Source: an uncultured Candidatus Saccharibacteria bacterium
GTDB lineage: Bacteria > Patescibacteriota > Saccharimonadia > Saccharimonadales > Saccharimonadaceae
Direction of reading: 5' to 3'
Assembly (NCBI GenBank): GCA_938033875.1
Contig: CALHKG010000015.1
Location: 1-64,000, forward strand
Length of the DNA stretch: 64,000 bases
A program made the translations under genes and the position numbers. Positions within the stretch are counted from its first letter, which is position 1. Each line of letters begins with the position of its first letter. The notes under the pieces were generated by a model that saw only the letters and a list, made by a program, of their open reading frames with translations, had not been told where the DNA came from and ran no database searches. Positions 37,014 through 48,884 of this stretch are shown piece by piece.

Positions 37014-37889
37014 ATGTACAATGCAGTTTCTCAAAACAAACGCAACACAATATTAATTATGTCTGTGTTTGTAATAATTATTGGAATTATCGGTCTGTTT
37101 ATTGGAGCGGCGACGGATAGCTATTCACTAGCGCTCATCATTTTTATATGTGCAATGTTATATGCTTGGCTGCAATATTTTATAGCTGGTAAGTTGGCTA
37201 TGATGATGACTGGCGCTCAGGAAATTAGTAAAAATGACGCTCCTGAACTTTGGCGAGTGGTGGAAAATTTGTCTATCGCTTCTGGTATGCCGATGCCGAA
37301 AGTCTATATTATCGACGATCCAGCTCCAAATGCTTTTGCGACCGGTCGCGACCCAAATCATGCCATTGTCGGTGCAACCACTGGGCTTTTGGATATTATG
37401 GACAAGCGTGAGCTGGAGGCTGTTATGGCGCATGAAATGAGCCACGTGCGAAATTACGACATCCGCGTGAGTATGATTGCTTTTGGTTTGGTTAGCGCAA
37501 TTGGGTTATTTGCAGATTTGGCGCTTAGAATGATGTTTTATAGTGACGATCGTGACAGAGATGTTAATCCTATCGTCTACGCTCTCGGGCTGATCGTGGT
37601 TATATTGGCGCCGCTTTTGGCAACAATAACTCAATTGGCGGTTAGTAGACAGCGTGAATATCTGGCGGATGCTTCGGGTGTGCTATTGACACGAGATACT
37701 GAAGGGCTAGCAAGCGCGCTGGAAAAATTGCGCCAATACGGCAGACCAATGCAAAAACAAAGTTCTTCCACTGCCAATTTGTTCATGAATAATCCTTTGA
37801 AACCCGGATTTTTCTCGAAACTATTTAGTACTCATCCACCACTAGAAGACAGAATTGCAAGGTTGAGAAATAACGCAACAAAGATGTAA
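37014..37889 (+). CDS. htpX: HtpX-type M48 membrane metalloprotease
   Basis: A 291-residue zinc protease of membrane-protein quality control. Two N-terminal helices (about 13-33 and 36-56), the zinc motif HEMSH (H140, E141, H144), and two further helices (about 158-176 and 190-210) precede the third ligand region SRQREYLADASG. Paired with lemA but with its own leaderless promoter. Confidence 0.95.
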   Translation: MYNAVSQNKRNTILIMSVFVIIIGIIGLFIGAATDSYSLALIIFICAMLYAWLQYFIAGKLAMMMTGAQEISKNDAPELWRVVENLSIASGMPMPKVYIIDDPAPNAFATGRDPNHAIVGATTGLLDIMDKRELEAVMAHEMSHVRNYDIRVSMIAFGLVSAIGLFADLALRMMFYSDDRDRDVNPIVYALGLIVVILAPLLATITQLAVSRQREYLADASGVLLTRDTEGLASALEKLRQYGRPMQKQSSSTANLFMNNPLKPGFFSKLFSTHPPLEDRIARLRNNATKM

Positions 37890-37891
37890 TT

Positions 37892-40982
<3,091 letters not shown>

Positions 40983-40989
40983 ATTAATG

Positions 40990-40995
40990 TATAAT
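40990..40995 (+). promoter_or_regulatory. -10 box, leaderless type
   Basis: TATAAT ending 6 nt before ATG 41002; it favours this start over ATG 40987, which would lie upstream of the transcript. Confidence 0.65.
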
Positions 40996-41001
40996 TTACG
41001 C

Positions 41002-41700
41002 ATGGATAAGATTAAAAAACCGAGACTCTATTGTTTTTCTCCAGCAGTAATGCTGGCGACGCTGACAATTGAAATCATTCTGGCGATATATACTTTTTGG
41101 AAATATAAATTGAATGCTGTGACGAAGATTGTGATCATGCTGTTGATTTGTTTGGCGCTGTTTCAATGGGCTGAATATAACGTTTGTGAAGGTGCGATTC
41201 TTCTAGATAATCTCGGCTGGGCTAAACTTGGCTATATTGCAATTACTATGCTTCCGCCCCTGGGCATTCATTTGATATATGAAATTTCTGGTGATAATAG
41301 GCGATGGATTCCTGCGCTTGGTTATACTTTTGCAGCAATGTTTATTAGCTATTTTCTATTGGAGGCTAACGGAATTAAGTCTGGGGCTTGCCTGGGTAAT
41401 TATGTGATTTTTGAAAACCAGCCGGGCGTCGGAATGTGGTATGGTTTGTATTATTACGGCCTATTATTTGCGGCAATTGCTTATGCGTATGTTAGGAATA
41501 AAACCTCCAGTAAACACATTCGGCGCTCTCTAGGTTCGTTGATTGTGGGATATGTTCTATTTATGGCGCCTACAACGTTTGTCAATATCATCGATCCATC
41601 GACTATTATCGGAATTCCGTCAATTATGTGTGGATTTGCAGTTTTGATGGCGGTAGTTTTAGCTGGGAAAGTTTTGCCAGAATATGTAAATGAGAAATGA
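41002..41700 (+). CDS. seven-helix membrane protein
   Basis: A 232-residue protein with about seven hydrophobic helices and short loops (PRLYCFSPAVMLATLTIE, WAEYNVCEGAILLDN, MLPPLGIHLIYEISGD). The layout resembles the N-terminal 7TM sensor modules of some histidine kinases, but no kinase domain follows. Ends 40 nt before a structured-RNA candidate. Confidence 0.7.
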   Translation: MDKIKKPRLYCFSPAVMLATLTIEIILAIYTFWKYKLNAVTKIVIMLLICLALFQWAEYNVCEGAILLDNLGWAKLGYIAITMLPPLGIHLIYEISGDNRRWIPALGYTFAAMFISYFLLEANGIKSGACLGNYVIFENQPGVGMWYGLYYYGLLFAAIAYAYVRNKTSSKHIRRSLGSLIVGYVLFMAPTTFVNIIDPSTIIGIPSIMCGFAVLMAVVLAGKVLPEYVNEK

Positions 41701-41703
41701 TGC

Positions 41704-41732
41704 TTGTGTTTTTTTGGACGATAATGCATAAT
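41704..41732 (+). promoter_or_regulatory. possible promoter of the structured RNA
   Basis: TTGTGT (41704-41709), 17-nt spacer, CATAAT (41727-41732). The expected start (about 41739) coincides with the first base of the long closing stem at 41740. Confidence 0.5.
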
Positions 41733-41739
41733 TAAACAT

Positions 41740-41830
41740 GAGCTGGTACGCATAGGGGCATTCTCCTATGCTTGCCAATTGAAAGACAAACACACATTCA
41801 AATATGCCCCGGGTGGGCGCGTAGCAGCTC
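41740..41830 (+). ncRNA. structured RNA candidate, 91 nt, with pseudoknot potential
   Basis: A 12-position closing stem (GAGCTGGTACGC 41740-41751 with GCGTAGCAGCTC 41819-41830) pairs at 11 of 12 positions. Inside, GCATAGG (41750-41756) pairs with CCTATGC (41765-41771); its loop side GGGGCAT (41755-41761) can instead or additionally pair with ATGCCCC (41804-41810), giving a pseudoknot or switch. A small TTGAA/TTCAA stem fills the middle. No coding potential. It matches no RNA family that I know; it may be a small RNA or the leader of the Mur-ligase gene. Confidence 0.6.
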
Positions 41831-41847
41831 TTCTATAATGCTTATGG

Positions 41848-41853
41848 TATGAT
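41848..41853 (+). promoter_or_regulatory. -10 box of the Mur-ligase homologue
   Basis: TATGAT ending 6 nt before ATG 41860. A second, perfect TATAAT is at 41834-41839. Any -35 would fall inside the 3' strand of the RNA stem. Confidence 0.5.
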
Positions 41854-41859
41854 ATAGTT

Positions 41860-43149
41860 ATGGTTACTGTTTCAAAAAAAAGGGAAGAAAAACTAGCAAA
41901 ATTAGTGCGAGAATTTTTTGCTGTTCATCCAGATGTGAAGCTTGTGGCGATAACTGGTAGCGCTGGAAAGGCTAGCGCGAAAATAGCTATCGGTACGGTT
42001 TTGGCGCAACAATTTGATATTCAACTTCGCAATGAAGAGCCGAAGACGAAAGCTGATGTTTTCCTTCAGATGATGGGTGTGAAAATGCCTGAAAAAGGCT
42101 TATTCAAATGGTGGAAAGTGATGCGCGCCGTAAAGAAGAGGATTAAGGCTGAAAAACCGGAAGTTCAAGTGATTGTTCAGGAATTTAATCCAAAGGAACT
42201 TGGCTATAACGATTGGTTTAAGGCTTATGTTGTGCCAGATATTACGGTTGTAACTTCTGTGACGAATGGTCGAATGCAGGTTGAATATTCCTTGGAGGAA
42301 GTGGCGAATGAGATGATTTCGCTGGCGAATTTCTCGCGAATGGCGATGATAAATCGTGATGACATTGACGGGCGTTTTGCTAGTTTTTTGACAAATCCGA
42401 ATATCACTACGTACGGAAGTGATCCAGTGGCGGAGTATAATTTTGACGATCGTAATTTTTCTCTGAAAGACGGGCATCACGGCTTTATTGTGTCGCCAGA
42501 AAATCCTAACGGATTAGAGGTCAATGTTAAGCTAATTGGCGAGCATAATATTCGTCCAGCAATTGTGGCGGCGGCTATTGGGTATGCGTTTAGTGAAACT
42601 GAGGAGAATATAAAAAAAGGTGTAGAGAATTTGCGTCCACTGCCTGGCAGGATGAATTTGCTGAAGGGTGCGGACAATACTTGGTTGATTGACGATAGTT
42701 ATAGTTCGACGCCGTTGACTGCTTTGGCGGCTTTACAGTCTTTATATCGAATTGAGACTCCGCAGCGAATTGCTGTACTTGGCAATATGAATGGCTTAAA
42801 GGGGATTTTCGAGCAAGCTCACGCTGAACTTGGTTCTCATTGTAGTCCGGATTTGTTGGATTGGGTTGTGACGGTTGGTGAGAAAGCTAATCAATATTTG
42901 GCGCCGGCCGCTCGTCAAAAAGGTTGCCAGGTGAAGGAATGTAAGAATGCCATCGAGGCTGGGTCTTTCGTGCGCGATAAATTGAAATCTGAAGGCGTTG
43001 CTCTGTTTAAGGGCTCGAGCGGCGGTGTATGGCTAGAGGAATCTATAAAAATCAACCTTCATAGCACTGAGGACGATAAATACTTAGTCAGGCAAACGCC
43101 GGAGTGGATTGCAAGGAAAAACCAATTTTTCTCACAATTTAAAGATTAA
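41860..43149 (+). CDS. Mur-ligase family protein (MurF-like) with altered P-loop
   Basis: A 429-residue ATP-dependent amide ligase homologue. The ATP loop is TGSAGKAS (33-39) where Mur ligases have G(S/T)xGKTT, so the second Thr is lost but the lysine stays. The central and C-terminal domains are MurF-like (RMNLLKGADNTWLIDDSYS, AVLGNMNGL, LFKGSSGGVWLEE). Canonical MurF adds D-Ala-D-Ala to UDP-MurNAc-tripeptide; since the N-terminal substrate domain is short, this could be a second ligase for another amide bond. No Shine-Dalgarno. Confidence 0.8.
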   Translation: MVTVSKKREEKLAKLVREFFAVHPDVKLVAITGSAGKASAKIAIGTVLAQQFDIQLRNEEPKTKADVFLQMMGVKMPEKGLFKWWKVMRAVKKRIKAEKPEVQVIVQEFNPKELGYNDWFKAYVVPDITVVTSVTNGRMQVEYSLEEVANEMISLANFSRMAMINRDDIDGRFASFLTNPNITTYGSDPVAEYNFDDRNFSLKDGHHGFIVSPENPNGLEVNVKLIGEHNIRPAIVAAAIGYAFSETEENIKKGVENLRPLPGRMNLLKGADNTWLIDDSYSSTPLTALAALQSLYRIETPQRIAVLGNMNGLKGIFEQAHAELGSHCSPDLLDWVVTVGEKANQYLAPAARQKGCQVKECKNAIEAGSFVRDKLKSEGVALFKGSSGGVWLEESIKINLHSTEDDKYLVRQTPEWIARKNQFFSQFKD

Positions 43150-43190
43150 TGTGATATATTAAATTCAAGGTATATAAAACAAGGGGGAAT

Positions 43191-44276
43191 ATGGATCAAG
43201 GTAATCAACCTGCACCGCAGCCGCAATATAACGGCGTACCGATGCAACCAAAAAAGAAGAAAACGGGATTGATAATTGGTGTAGTGCTGGGAGTTATAGC
43301 TCTTATTGCTATTATTTCTGCTGTGTTAGTTTATTTCTTGTGGTGGCAGAATCCAGAAAAGATGGTTACGGACGCTGTGTCTAATGCTATTATGGCAAAG
43401 AAGATGACTGCCGACGGTAAGGTAGTTATTGACATGCGCGACCAAGGAAAAATAGAGCTAAACGTAAAGACTGCTACTGAGTCGGGAAAATCAAAGGCGA
43501 ATATTGACGCTAAGCTTAATATCAAAGGGGTCGAAAAGAGTATTCCACTAGATGGTGATATGGTTCTTGGTGATGACGGGACGATATACGTGAAGATAAA
43601 TAATTTTAAGGATTTGTATGGCACTTTGCTTGAAATAGTTATGGAGTCTTCTTCTGGCGGCAAGGCATCAAGGGCTCAAATAGAAACTTACCGTGATCAG
43701 ACTTTGAGAAAGATGAGCTCTGAGATAGATAAAATGAGCGACACGTGGATGAAGGTTTCTCCAGATGAAATTGGTAGTGAATATAAGTGCGGAATTAACG
43801 CCCTGAAGAAAATTCAAAGTGATGAAAGTGTCCGCAAGGAAGTAGCTCAACTTTATCAAAAGAATAGCTTCTTCACTATAAAAGACTCAAAGATCAGCGA
43901 CCGTAATGGTGGACGTGGTTTTGAGCTGCAGGGTGATAACGGTAAATTGTCGAAATTTAATGATGAGTTTAAAAATTCATCAGCAGGCAAGGCGCTCGGT
44001 AAGTGCGGAAAATCTAATAGCTACAAGAGTAGTGAATCATCATCTATTGACACAGCTTCATTGAAAGTGTGGGTTGATAGGTCGTCTCATGAACTGAAAG
44101 CCTTAGAGTTGAAAGGTGATGGCAAGAAGGCTTCTGTAGAGATTTCATTTGACATTAACATGAACAAGTCTGAGGAGATAAAGGCGCCGTCGGACGCTGA
44201 AAGCTTGAAAGAGTTTGTAGAAGGTTTTATGAGCGGATATTCGAGCGGATTGTCATCAACCTCGACCAGACGATAG
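43191..44276 (+). CDS. single-pass membrane protein, unknown
   Basis: A 361-residue protein: a Pro/Gln-rich cytoplasmic N terminus (QPAPQPQY), four lysines, one transmembrane helix (about 27-52) and a large outside domain of Lys/Ser/Asp-rich character with two conserved-looking cysteines (YKCGIN, GKCGKS). It resembles the LppX/DUF-type lipoprotein-like sensors in shape only. AAGGGGGA precedes the ATG by 3 nt. A terminator follows. Confidence 0.7.
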   Translation: MDQGNQPAPQPQYNGVPMQPKKKKTGLIIGVVLGVIALIAIISAVLVYFLWWQNPEKMVTDAVSNAIMAKKMTADGKVVIDMRDQGKIELNVKTATESGKSKANIDAKLNIKGVEKSIPLDGDMVLGDDGTIYVKINNFKDLYGTLLEIVMESSSGGKASRAQIETYRDQTLRKMSSEIDKMSDTWMKVSPDEIGSEYKCGINALKKIQSDESVRKEVAQLYQKNSFFTIKDSKISDRNGGRGFELQGDNGKLSKFNDEFKNSSAGKALGKCGKSNSYKSSESSSIDTASLKVWVDRSSHELKALELKGDGKKASVEISFDINMNKSEEIKAPSDAESLKEFVEGFMSGYSSGLSSTSTRR

Positions 44277-44290
44277 CTTAATTGCCTAAT

Positions 44291-44322
44291 AATAATCCCG
44301 TTCGTAATGAGCGGGATTATTT
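44291..44322 (+). terminator. rho-independent terminator
   Basis: AATAATCCCG pairs perfectly with CGGGATTATT around an 11-nt loop; the leuS -10 box begins three bases later. Confidence 0.85.
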
Positions 44323-44324
44323 GC

Positions 44325-44330
44325 TATAAT
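44325..44330 (+). promoter_or_regulatory. leuS -10 box, leaderless type
   Basis: Perfect TATAAT ending 7 nt before the ATG at 44338. Confidence 0.7.
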
Positions 44331-44337
44331 TACAGAT

Positions 44338-46845
44338 ATGAGACGCTATAATCCGACAGAAATTGAACAAAAATGGCAAAACAAATGGGAAGCTGACGGT
44401 ACTTACGCGGTTGATTTTAATGACACGACCCGACCGAAATATTACAGTTTGAGCATGCTTCCGGGGATTACAGGGGCGGGAATTCACATTGGTCACGGTC
44501 GTACTTTTCAATTTGCCGACATCAAGGCACGATTCAAGCGTCAGCAGGGCTATAATGTCTATCATCCAATCGGTTGGGACAGTTTTGGTCTGCCGGTTGA
44601 AAATTACGCTATTAAAGTCGGTAAAACGCCGCGTGTAGCGCACGATGAAGCGAAGGTTCATTTTAAGGAGCAATTGAAGCGTCTTGGCTTTAGCTATGAT
44701 TGGACAAAAGAAATTTCTACAGCCGATCCAGAATATTATAAATGGACTCAGTGGATTTTTACGCAATTATATAAGCACGATTTGGCATATCAAAAAGAGC
44801 AGCCGCAGTGGTGGTGTGAGACTGATAATACAGTGCTTGCTAACGAACAGGTTGAAGGCGGCAAATGTTGGCGCTGCGGTAACTCTGTAACCAAGCGAAA
44901 TCTCAAACAGTGGTTTTTCCGAATTACGGCGTATGCAGATGAAATTTTAGAGGCAACCGATGCGCTTGATTGGACGGAAATGGTTAAAACCATGCAGAAG
45001 AATTGGATTGGTCGATCAGTTGGTGCGGAAGTTGAGTTTGCGGTTAGTGGTCAAGATTCCAAGATTACAATTTTCACGACTCGTCCTGACACGTTATTTG
45101 GCGCGACGTATGTAGCTTTGGCGCCGGAGCATCCTCTGATTCCTCAGTTGGTCAATTCTGATACGCGCGAAAAGGTTGAAGCGTATGTTCAAGCTTCGCA
45201 ACAAAAATCTGATGTTGAACGTCAAGAGAATAAAGAGAAAACAGGTGTATTTACTGGCAGTTATGTCATAAATCCAGTTAATGGTCAAAAATTGCCGATT
45301 TGGGTGGCGGATTATGTTTTGGGTGGCTATGGAACCGGCGCAGTCATGGCGGTGCCAGCGCACGACGAGCGCGATTTTGCGTTTGCCGAGAAGTTTGACT
45401 TGCCGATTGTCCAGGTTATTGATAAGCCTGAACATTCAGCCGATGCTGGCTGTTATTCTAGTGAAGGTGAACTGATAAATTCCGGACAGTTCAACGGGAC
45501 CAGGAGTGAGGATGCTCGCGAGCAAATTGTTGCGTGGCTGGAGCAGCAGAATTCCGGACGAAGCAAAACCACGTATAAAATGCGCGATTGGTTGATTTCT
45601 CGTCAGCGCTATTGGGGTGCTCCGATTCCAATTGTCCATGTTGATGGTCGTGTGCCAATTGCCGTGGCTGATGAATGCTTGCCGGTGATTTTGCCAGAGG
45701 TGGAGAATTTTAAGCCAACGGGCGGGAATACTTCTGTTTTGGCCCAAGTTGATGATTGGGTGCGAGTTTGGGTGGATGTTGAAACTGGAAAAACTGTGCC
45801 GATTGCGGAAAATAAACCTGACGGCGACAATTGGGTAGAAGGTCGACGCGAGACCGATACTTTGGATGGCTATGCTTGTTCTAGCTGGTATTTCTTGCGA
45901 TATCTCGACCCGCACAATGATAATGAAGCGTGGAATCCTGAGAGAATTAACCATTGGATGCCGGTTGATTATTACAACGGTGCCGACCACGCCGTAGCTC
46001 ACTTGCTATACAGTCGTTTTTGGATGCGATTTTTCTATAAGCTCGGTCTCGTTCCGACTCCAGAACCTTTCAAGCGAATGATGTACAATGCATACATTAT
46101 GGCCCCAGACGGTCAGAAAATGTCCAAGTCTAAGGGCAATGTTATTGATCCAATGGAAATTATGGATAGTGGATACGGCGCTGATGCGCTGCGAGTTTAC
46201 GAAATGTTCATCGCGCCCTATGACATGGACGCGCCATGGGATCCTCGTGGCGTTCCGGGAACTTATCGATTCTTAAACCGAGCATGGAATTTGGTTCAGG
46301 AGTTCGTTGATAAGAATAATGACCCAAGCAATTCTCCTGAGATGGATGAAAAAATAACTCAAGAACTATTGCGATTAACTCACTCGACAATTAAAAAAGT
46401 TACTCGCGACATTGAAGATGAGAAGTTTAATACAGCCGTGGCTTCGATGATGGAAATGATCAATGGTCTGTATAAGATAAAAGAATCGCATGGAATTGAC
46501 ATGTCGGACGAGTGGCGATTTGCATTAGAAAGTTTGATTCAAATTTTGGCGCCTTTTGCTCCGCATATCACAGAGGAATTGTGGCATGAAATGGGTCATG
46601 ATGATACGGTTCACGTTGGTCACTGGCCGAAGTGGGACGAAAAATATCTAAAGAGCGATACGATGACTATTATAGTTCAAGTGAACGGCAAGCTTCGTGC
46701 GAAACTTGAACTGCCGAGTGATATGGACAAGCAGGGTGTTGAAGAGGCTGCTCTGGCTGATGAAAATGTCCAGAAATTCACAAACAATAAACCACCTAAA
46801 AAGATGGTTTACGTTCCGGGCAAGCTGGTGAATATTGTGGTTTAG
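44338..46845 (+). CDS. leuS: leucyl-tRNA synthetase
   Basis: An 835-residue class I synthetase. HIGH is at residues 50-53 (GAGIHIGHGRT) and KMSKS at 594-598 (KMSKSKGNVIDP). The zinc-type cysteines (WWCETDNTV, KCWRCGNSV), the CP1 editing domain (TIFTTRPDTLFGATY and GTGAVMAVPAHDERDF) and the C-terminal extension (IIVQVNGKLRAKLELP) are complete. Two tRNA-Leu genes also lie in this window. Confidence 0.97.
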   Translation: MRRYNPTEIEQKWQNKWEADGTYAVDFNDTTRPKYYSLSMLPGITGAGIHIGHGRTFQFADIKARFKRQQGYNVYHPIGWDSFGLPVENYAIKVGKTPRVAHDEAKVHFKEQLKRLGFSYDWTKEISTADPEYYKWTQWIFTQLYKHDLAYQKEQPQWWCETDNTVLANEQVEGGKCWRCGNSVTKRNLKQWFFRITAYADEILEATDALDWTEMVKTMQKNWIGRSVGAEVEFAVSGQDSKITIFTTRPDTLFGATYVALAPEHPLIPQLVNSDTREKVEAYVQASQQKSDVERQENKEKTGVFTGSYVINPVNGQKLPIWVADYVLGGYGTGAVMAVPAHDERDFAFAEKFDLPIVQVIDKPEHSADAGCYSSEGELINSGQFNGTRSEDAREQIVAWLEQQNSGRSKTTYKMRDWLISRQRYWGAPIPIVHVDGRVPIAVADECLPVILPEVENFKPTGGNTSVLAQVDDWVRVWVDVETGKTVPIAENKPDGDNWVEGRRETDTLDGYACSSWYFLRYLDPHNDNEAWNPERINHWMPVDYYNGADHAVAHLLYSRFWMRFFYKLGLVPTPEPFKRMMYNAYIMAPDGQKMSKSKGNVIDPMEIMDSGYGADALRVYEMFIAPYDMDAPWDPRGVPGTYRFLNRAWNLVQEFVDKNNDPSNSPEMDEKITQELLRLTHSTIKKVTRDIEDEKFNTAVASMMEMINGLYKIKESHGIDMSDEWRFALESLIQILAPFAPHITEELWHEMGHDDTVHVGHWPKWDEKYLKSDTMTIIVQVNGKLRAKLELPSDMDKQGVEEAALADENVQKFTNNKPPKKMVYVPGKLVNIVV

Positions 46846-46918
46846 AAAATAATCTATCTCGATTTGTCTTTTATTATTGTAAAAAGTTAGTATCATTATC
46901 TAATTTACGTACAAGCTC

Positions 46919-46947
46919 TTGAGATTGTCTAATAAAAAAGGTATAAT
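46919..46947 (+). promoter_or_regulatory. rpmF promoter
   Basis: TTGAGA (46919-46924), 17-nt spacer, TATAAT (46942-46947): one of the best sigma-70-type promoters in the window. Predicted leader about 36 nt with Shine-Dalgarno AGAGGAG. Confidence 0.85.
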
Positions 46948-46989
46948 GGTACGTAAGTTTTATGACAACCTAAAAGAGGAGAATAAATT

Positions 46990-47136
46990 ATGGCACAACC
47001 TAAGAAACAGAGTAGCCCACGTAAAACTGGTCTTCGTCGCAGTCACTTGGTATTAAAATTGGCACGTCGCGTTAACGCAACTTCACCAGTTAAGGTGAAG
47101 ACAACCAAGCGTGAAACCGGTAAAACAACAAAATAA
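46990..47136 (+). CDS. rpmF: large ribosomal subunit protein bL32, Cys-free
   Basis: A 48-residue basic protein, MAQPKKQSSPRKTGLRRSHL at its start, matching the bL32 N-terminal pattern (MAVPKxxxSxxRxxxRRSH). It has no cysteine, so it is the non-zinc form. AGAGGAG lies 8 nt before the ATG and a strong promoter is at 46919-46947. It leads into nusB 24 nt downstream, consistent with a ribosome/transcription operon. Confidence 0.85.
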   Translation: MAQPKKQSSPRKTGLRRSHLVLKLARRVNATSPVKVKTTKRETGKTTK

Positions 47137-47160
47137 TAATTACGAACAGGACGCTTAATA

Positions 47161-47619
47161 ATGGCATCAAACCGTCATTTGGGACGAATTGTCGCACTGC
47201 AAACACTTTATGAACATGAATTTCGCAAAGAGGTTGGTGATAGCGATGTTGATTATAAGACTATTTTAAAGCGTAATTTGGCTGAATATAAATCATCGGT
47301 TGATGACATTGAATTTATTGATAATTTGATCAGTGGCGTACTTTCGACGCAGAGTCAATTGGACGAGAAATTGCAGCCATTGGCGCCAGAATGGCCTATT
47401 AGTCAGTTGCCGCGAATTGATCGGGCGGTACTTAGAATTGGTTTATATGAATTGCTATATTGTGCAGATACCGTTCCACCAAAAGTGGTGATTAACGAAG
47501 CGGTAGAATTAGCAAAAGCGTTCGGTTCGGATAACTCGGGTAAGTTTGTGAATGGCGTGCTTGGCACGGCACTCCGTACTCTCGTGGAGGAGTCCGACAG
47601 TGAGAACAAGCAACTTTGA
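47161..47619 (+). CDS. nusB: transcription antitermination factor NusB
   Basis: A 152-residue all-helical NusB. RIVALQTLYEHEFRK at the start and the C-terminal NEAVELAKAFGSDNSGKFVNGVLGTAL are diagnostic. It binds the boxA of rRNA leaders with NusE. It follows rpmF and overlaps the start of the downstream Nudix gene by 20 nt. Confidence 0.95.
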   Translation: MASNRHLGRIVALQTLYEHEFRKEVGDSDVDYKTILKRNLAEYKSSVDDIEFIDNLISGVLSTQSQLDEKLQPLAPEWPISQLPRIDRAVLRIGLYELLYCADTVPPKVVINEAVELAKAFGSDNSGKFVNGVLGTALRTLVEESDSENKQL

Positions 47620-48097
47620 TAAGATAAAAAAATATTTTGGTGGCAGCAAGAAGCCATTGATTCAGGAAATTGTACGCGAGCCAACTGCTGGTGGCGTGAT
47701 TTTTCGTCGTAATAAAAAGGGCGAGGCGGAATTTTTGCTATATCAGGACGCTCGCGACCGCTGGACAATTCCGAAAGGGCACATTGAGCCAGGTGAAACA
47801 GCTCAAGTGACGGCTCGTAGGGAAATCGGCGAGGAAACTGGACTGAAGAAAATTGAACTGCACGGCTGGCTAGGCAAGGTGAATTTTCGTTATCGTCGAA
47901 TCGATAAATTGGTATTGATGACAACGCAAGTTTATCTAGTTAAGGCGCTGGATCCTAATGAGAAACTCCAAAAGGAAGAGTGGATGAATGGTCTTAAATG
48001 GTTTAGTTTTCATGAGGCGCTGGATGAAGTTGAATATGAAGATATTGGCAAGCTGATTCTTTTGGCGATGAAACGAATTAGACAGGAGAATTTATAA
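47600..48097 (+). CDS. Nudix hydrolase
   Basis: A 165-residue Nudix protein with box GHIEPGETAQVTARREIGEETGL. GTG 47600, seven nt after TGGAGGAG, is chosen; a longer reading frame begins inside nusB without a ribosome site. The WTIPKGHIEPGE context is that of diadenosine-tetraphosphate or 8-oxo-dGTP hydrolases. Its stop directly abuts the rnc start (48097/48098). Confidence 0.88.
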   Translation: MRTSNFDKIKKYFGGSKKPLIQEIVREPTAGGVIFRRNKKGEAEFLLYQDARDRWTIPKGHIEPGETAQVTARREIGEETGLKKIELHGWLGKVNFRYRRIDKLVLMTTQVYLVKALDPNEKLQKEEWMNGLKWFSFHEALDEVEYEDIGKLILLAMKRIRQENL

Positions 48098-48814
48098 ATG
48101 AACGGAATGAACACTGCGCCATATCAAGATTTTGCGCGCGAAAAATTAGGTTTTGAATTTACGAATTTGGATTTGCTGATTACAGCTTTGACTCACCGTA
48201 GCTATGTGAATGAGCATCGAAAATCCGTTCATCACCACAATGAGCGCTTGGAATTCTTAGGTGATGCGGTTTTGGAATTGGCAGTAACGGAATATTTGTT
48301 TACGCATTTTTCTGAGCCAGAGGGAATTTTGACTGCTTGGCGGGCGGCTTTGGTGCGAACGGAAAGTATTGGCGATGCTGGTGATAAGTTGGGTTACGGC
48401 CCGCTGATTCGTATGTCAAAGGGTGAGAAGAACGGCTCAGAGCGAGCGCATTTACAGATTTTAGCTAATGCATTTGAGGCGGTAATCGGCGCGATTTATC
48501 TGGAGCGTGGCTTTGATGATGCTCGAGATTTTATTTACAAGCATATAATTGTTAAGTTGGATGGAATTTTAGAGTCGGGCAGTTGGCGCGATCCGAAGTC
48601 ATATTTGCAGGAGATTTCTCAACGAGTTGACAATCAAACGCCGGTATATAAAGTCCTGAGCGAAGAAGGTCCAGATCACGATAAAGTCTTTACTCTTGGG
48701 GTTTTTGTTGGTGATAATATGATGGGGCGAGGCATTGGTCCGTCTAAGCAAGTTGCCCAACAGCAAGCTGCTCGTGCTGCAATTGCTAAATATAAAGAAT
48801 CTGGCGAGAAATAA
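48098..48814 (+). CDS. rnc: ribonuclease III
   Basis: A 238-residue RNase III. The catalytic ERLEFLGDAVLEL and the second acidic site region (NAFEAVIGAIYLERG) are present, with a C-terminal double-strand RNA-binding domain (DPKSYLQEISQR, QVAQQQAARAAI). It processes rRNA precursors and structured mRNAs. Tightly packed after the Nudix gene. Confidence 0.97.
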   Translation: MNGMNTAPYQDFAREKLGFEFTNLDLLITALTHRSYVNEHRKSVHHHNERLEFLGDAVLELAVTEYLFTHFSEPEGILTAWRAALVRTESIGDAGDKLGYGPLIRMSKGEKNGSERAHLQILANAFEAVIGAIYLERGFDDARDFIYKHIIVKLDGILESGSWRDPKSYLQEISQRVDNQTPVYKVLSEEGPDHDKVFTLGVFVGDNMMGRGIGPSKQVAQQQAARAAIAKYKESGEK

Positions 48815-48821
48815 TTAAAGT

Positions 48822-48850
48822 TTGCACGGCGTAAACTGCTCGTGTATAAT
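48822..48850 (+). promoter_or_regulatory. khpA promoter
   Basis: TTGCAC (48822-48827), 17-nt spacer, TATAAT (48845-48850). Leader of about 28 nt with GGAGGAGGGG (48871-48880). Confidence 0.8.
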
Positions 48851-48884
48851 GAAAATACAGTTTAATTCCAGGAGGAGGGGCAGA

